NCBI GenBank assembly: GCA_963831385.1
Contig: CAWHPW010000010.1
Location: 124,001-188,000 of the forward strand
Origin: JACVRX01 sp963831385
GTDB lineage: Bacteria > Actinomycetota > Actinomycetes > Jiangellales > Jiangellaceae
Direction of reading: 5' to 3'
DNA: 64,000 nt
Part shown: piece by piece, positions 62,853-64,000 of the stretch
Layout of the letters: every line of letters starts with the position of its first letter
Numbering within the stretch: position 1 is the first letter of the stretch
Made by a program: the position numbers and the translations under genes
The notes under the pieces: model-generated
Told to the model about the DNA's origin: nothing
The model's input: only the letters and a program-made list of their open reading frames with translations
Database searches by the model: none

Positions 62853-62984
62853 GTGTCCGCCAGGACAGCTCGCTGACCTGGACAGTTGTGCGCCAGGGCC
62901 CTGACAAATCGGTTCCTGGACAACTGCGCCGCTACTCTGGGACGCAGCCCTCGCCCGCACACCCGCCAAGGATCATCGACCGCT

Positions 62985-64000
62985 GTGTTCGCCACGCTTT
63001 CTGACCGTTTGGCTGCGACGTTCAAGACGCTTCGCGGTAAAGGGCGGCTGTCCGAAGCCGATATCGACGCGACCGCCCGCGAAATCCGGGTCGCGCTGCT
63101 CGAGGCGGATGTCGCGCTGCCGGTCGTCAAGGACTTCATCGCCGCGATCAAGGAACGCGCCCGGGGCGCGGAGGTCTCTGCTGCGCTCAACCCGGCCCAG
63201 CAGGTCATCAAGATCGTCAACGACGAGTTGGTGCGTATCCTCGGCGGCGAGACCCGCCGGCTGCGGTTCGCCAAGCAGCCCCCGACCGTGATCATGCTGG
63301 CCGGATTGCAGGGCTCCGGCAAGACCACGCTGGCCGGCAAGCTGGGGCTCTGGCTGAAGAATTCTGGTCACCAGCCCCTGCTTGTTGCCGCCGACCTGCA
63401 GCGGCCAAACGCGGTGACCCAGCTGCAAGTTGTCGGCGGGCAGGCTGGCGTCGCCGTGTGGGCGCCGGAGCCCGGCAACGGGGTCGGTGACCCGGTGGCC
63501 GTCGCGCGGTCTGGTGTCGAGCAGGCGCGGCAGAAGCTGTACGACGTCGTGGTCGTCGACACGGCCGGACGGCTCGGCATCGATGCAGAGATGATGGCTC
63601 AGGCCAGGGACATTCGCGATGCGGTTCGTCCCGACGAGACGTTGTTCGTCGTCGACGCGATGGTCGGCCAGGACGCCGTCACGACCGCTCGGGCGTTCCT
63701 CGACGGTGTCGGCTTCGACGGCGTGGTGCTCACCAAGCTCGACGGTGACGCGCGTGGCGGCGCGGCACTGTCGGTGGCGTCGGTGACCGGTCGCCCGGTG
63801 ATGTTCGCCTCCGCCGGAGAGAAGCTTGCGGACTTCGACGTCTTCCATCCCGAGCGCATGGCATCCCGGATTCTCGACCTGGGCGACGTCCTGACCCTGA
63901 TCGAGCAAGCCGAGAAGGTGTTCGACGCCTCGCAGGCCGAGGACATGGCCCGAAAGCTGCAGACGGGCACCGGCTTCACCCTCGAGGACTTCCTCGGGCA
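62985..64000 (+). CDS. ffh: Signal recognition particle protein Ffh, 3' end outside window
   Basis: 338 codons visible from GTG 62985 (MFATLSDRLAATFKTLRGKG), open to the window end. N domain with ALLEADVALPVVKDF; G domain with G1 LAGLQGSGKTTLAGKLG, VAADLQRPNAVTQL, G3 DTAGRL and G4 TKLDGDARGGAALS. The methionine-rich M domain that binds SRP RNA has only begun at the edge (KLQTGTGFTLEDFL). Targets ribosomes making membrane proteins to FtsY. Confidence 0.96.
   Translation, partial: MFATLSDRLAATFKTLRGKGRLSEADIDATAREIRVALLEADVALPVVKDFIAAIKERARGAEVSAALNPAQQVIKIVNDELVRILGGETRRLRFAKQPPTVIMLAGLQGSGKTTLAGKLGLWLKNSGHQPLLVAADLQRPNAVTQLQVVGGQAGVAVWAPEPGNGVGDPVAVARSGVEQARQKLYDVVVVDTAGRLGIDAEMMAQARDIRDAVRPDETLFVVDAMVGQDAVTTARAFLDGVGFDGVVLTKLDGDARGGAALSVASVTGRPVMFASAGEKLADFDVFHPERMASRILDLGDVLTLIEQAEKVFDASQAEDMARKLQTGTGFTLEDFLG

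Larger units (their letters stand above)
62271..62984. other. Gene-poor 714-base stretch before ffh
   Basis: No intact gene is supported here. It contains a hairpin (62485-62506), an imperfect 44-base direct repeat (62499-62542 and 62574-62617) and a short frame resembling the end of a sugar-binding protein (62625-62852). It marks the right edge of the accessory block and may be insertion debris. Confidence 0.6.

Noticed and set aside
62973..63908. Minus-strand frame of 311 codons opposite ffh
   Set aside because: The plus strand encodes all GTPase motifs of Ffh; the minus frame has no recognisable domain.

Overview
The window is a contiguous piece of a high-GC Gram-positive (actinobacterial) chromosome. 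The evidence is the strong GC bias at third codon positions, the frequent GTG starts, and a set of actinobacterial marker genes: an NdgR-type IclR regulator divergent from leuCD, a HupB-like HU with a long Lys/Ala tail, CofC (coenzyme F420 synthesis), a DUF3515 lipoprotein, a class F sortase, and an Lsr2-type DNA-binding domain. Gene order around rsmD-coaD-rpmF-rnc-mutM-smc-ftsY-amtB-glnK-glnD-ffh is the usual actinobacterial one. I cannot fix the genus; a Jiangella-, Nocardioides- or Streptomyces-like lineage would fit.

Layout. 1-4.9 kb: a 5'-truncated hypothetical gene, an ERCC4 nuclease fused to an Lsr2-like domain, a fumarylacetoacetate-hydrolase-family enzyme translationally coupled to gltX, then tRNA-Gln(CTG) and tRNA-Glu(CTC). 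4.9-8.4 kb: a DMT exporter, an HD-GYP/LuxR hybrid regulator and an alpha/beta hydrolase. 8.4-18.2 kb: ndgR, leuCD, hupB, a small cold-shock-like protein, cofC, plsC-gpsA, a trans-sulfuration PLP enzyme, ddl, a DUF3515 lipoprotein and a stand-alone Lrp/AsnC ligand-binding domain. 18.2-24.2 kb: thiL, rpmB, a DAK2/FakA-like protein, recG and a septum-formation-family membrane protein. 24.3-28.0 kb: a tightly coupled three-gene cassette (N-formylglutamate amidohydrolase, DUF1704/QEGLA metalloprotein, GshB-like ATP-grasp). 28.0-36.4 kb: rsmD, coaD, a coiled-coil protein, DUF177, rpmF, rnc, mutM, acylphosphatase, a small coiled-coil protein and smc.

36.4-42.1 kb is an accessory sugar locus (substrate-binding lipoprotein, two permeases, PfkB kinase, GH4 glycosidase) inserted between smc and ftsY. 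42.2-48.0 kb returns to the core with ftsY, amtB, glnK and glnD; a GlnR-like site lies upstream of amtB. 48-62.9 kb is a second accessory block between glnD and ffh. It holds small stand-alone genes, a sortase with a secreted surface protein, and a catabolic supercluster (51.6-62.3 kb) that looks like aerobic CoA-dependent degradation of 2-aminobenzoate (anthranilate). The supercluster comprises a ThDP decarboxylase-like enzyme, an isatin-hydrolase/kynurenine-formamidase-like cyclase, a fused 2-aminobenzoyl-CoA monooxygenase/reductase-type flavoprotein, enoyl-CoA hydratase, acyl-CoA dehydrogenase, aryl-CoA ligase, a PaaX-family regulator, RidA and an SDR. The window ends inside ffh.

Three genes (smc, the GH4 glycosidase and glnD) each appear to need a single +1 frame change to read through. 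Because all three are of the same sign and lie in GC-rich tracts, one-base insertion errors in the assembly are the simplest explanation, but this cannot be decided from the sequence alone.
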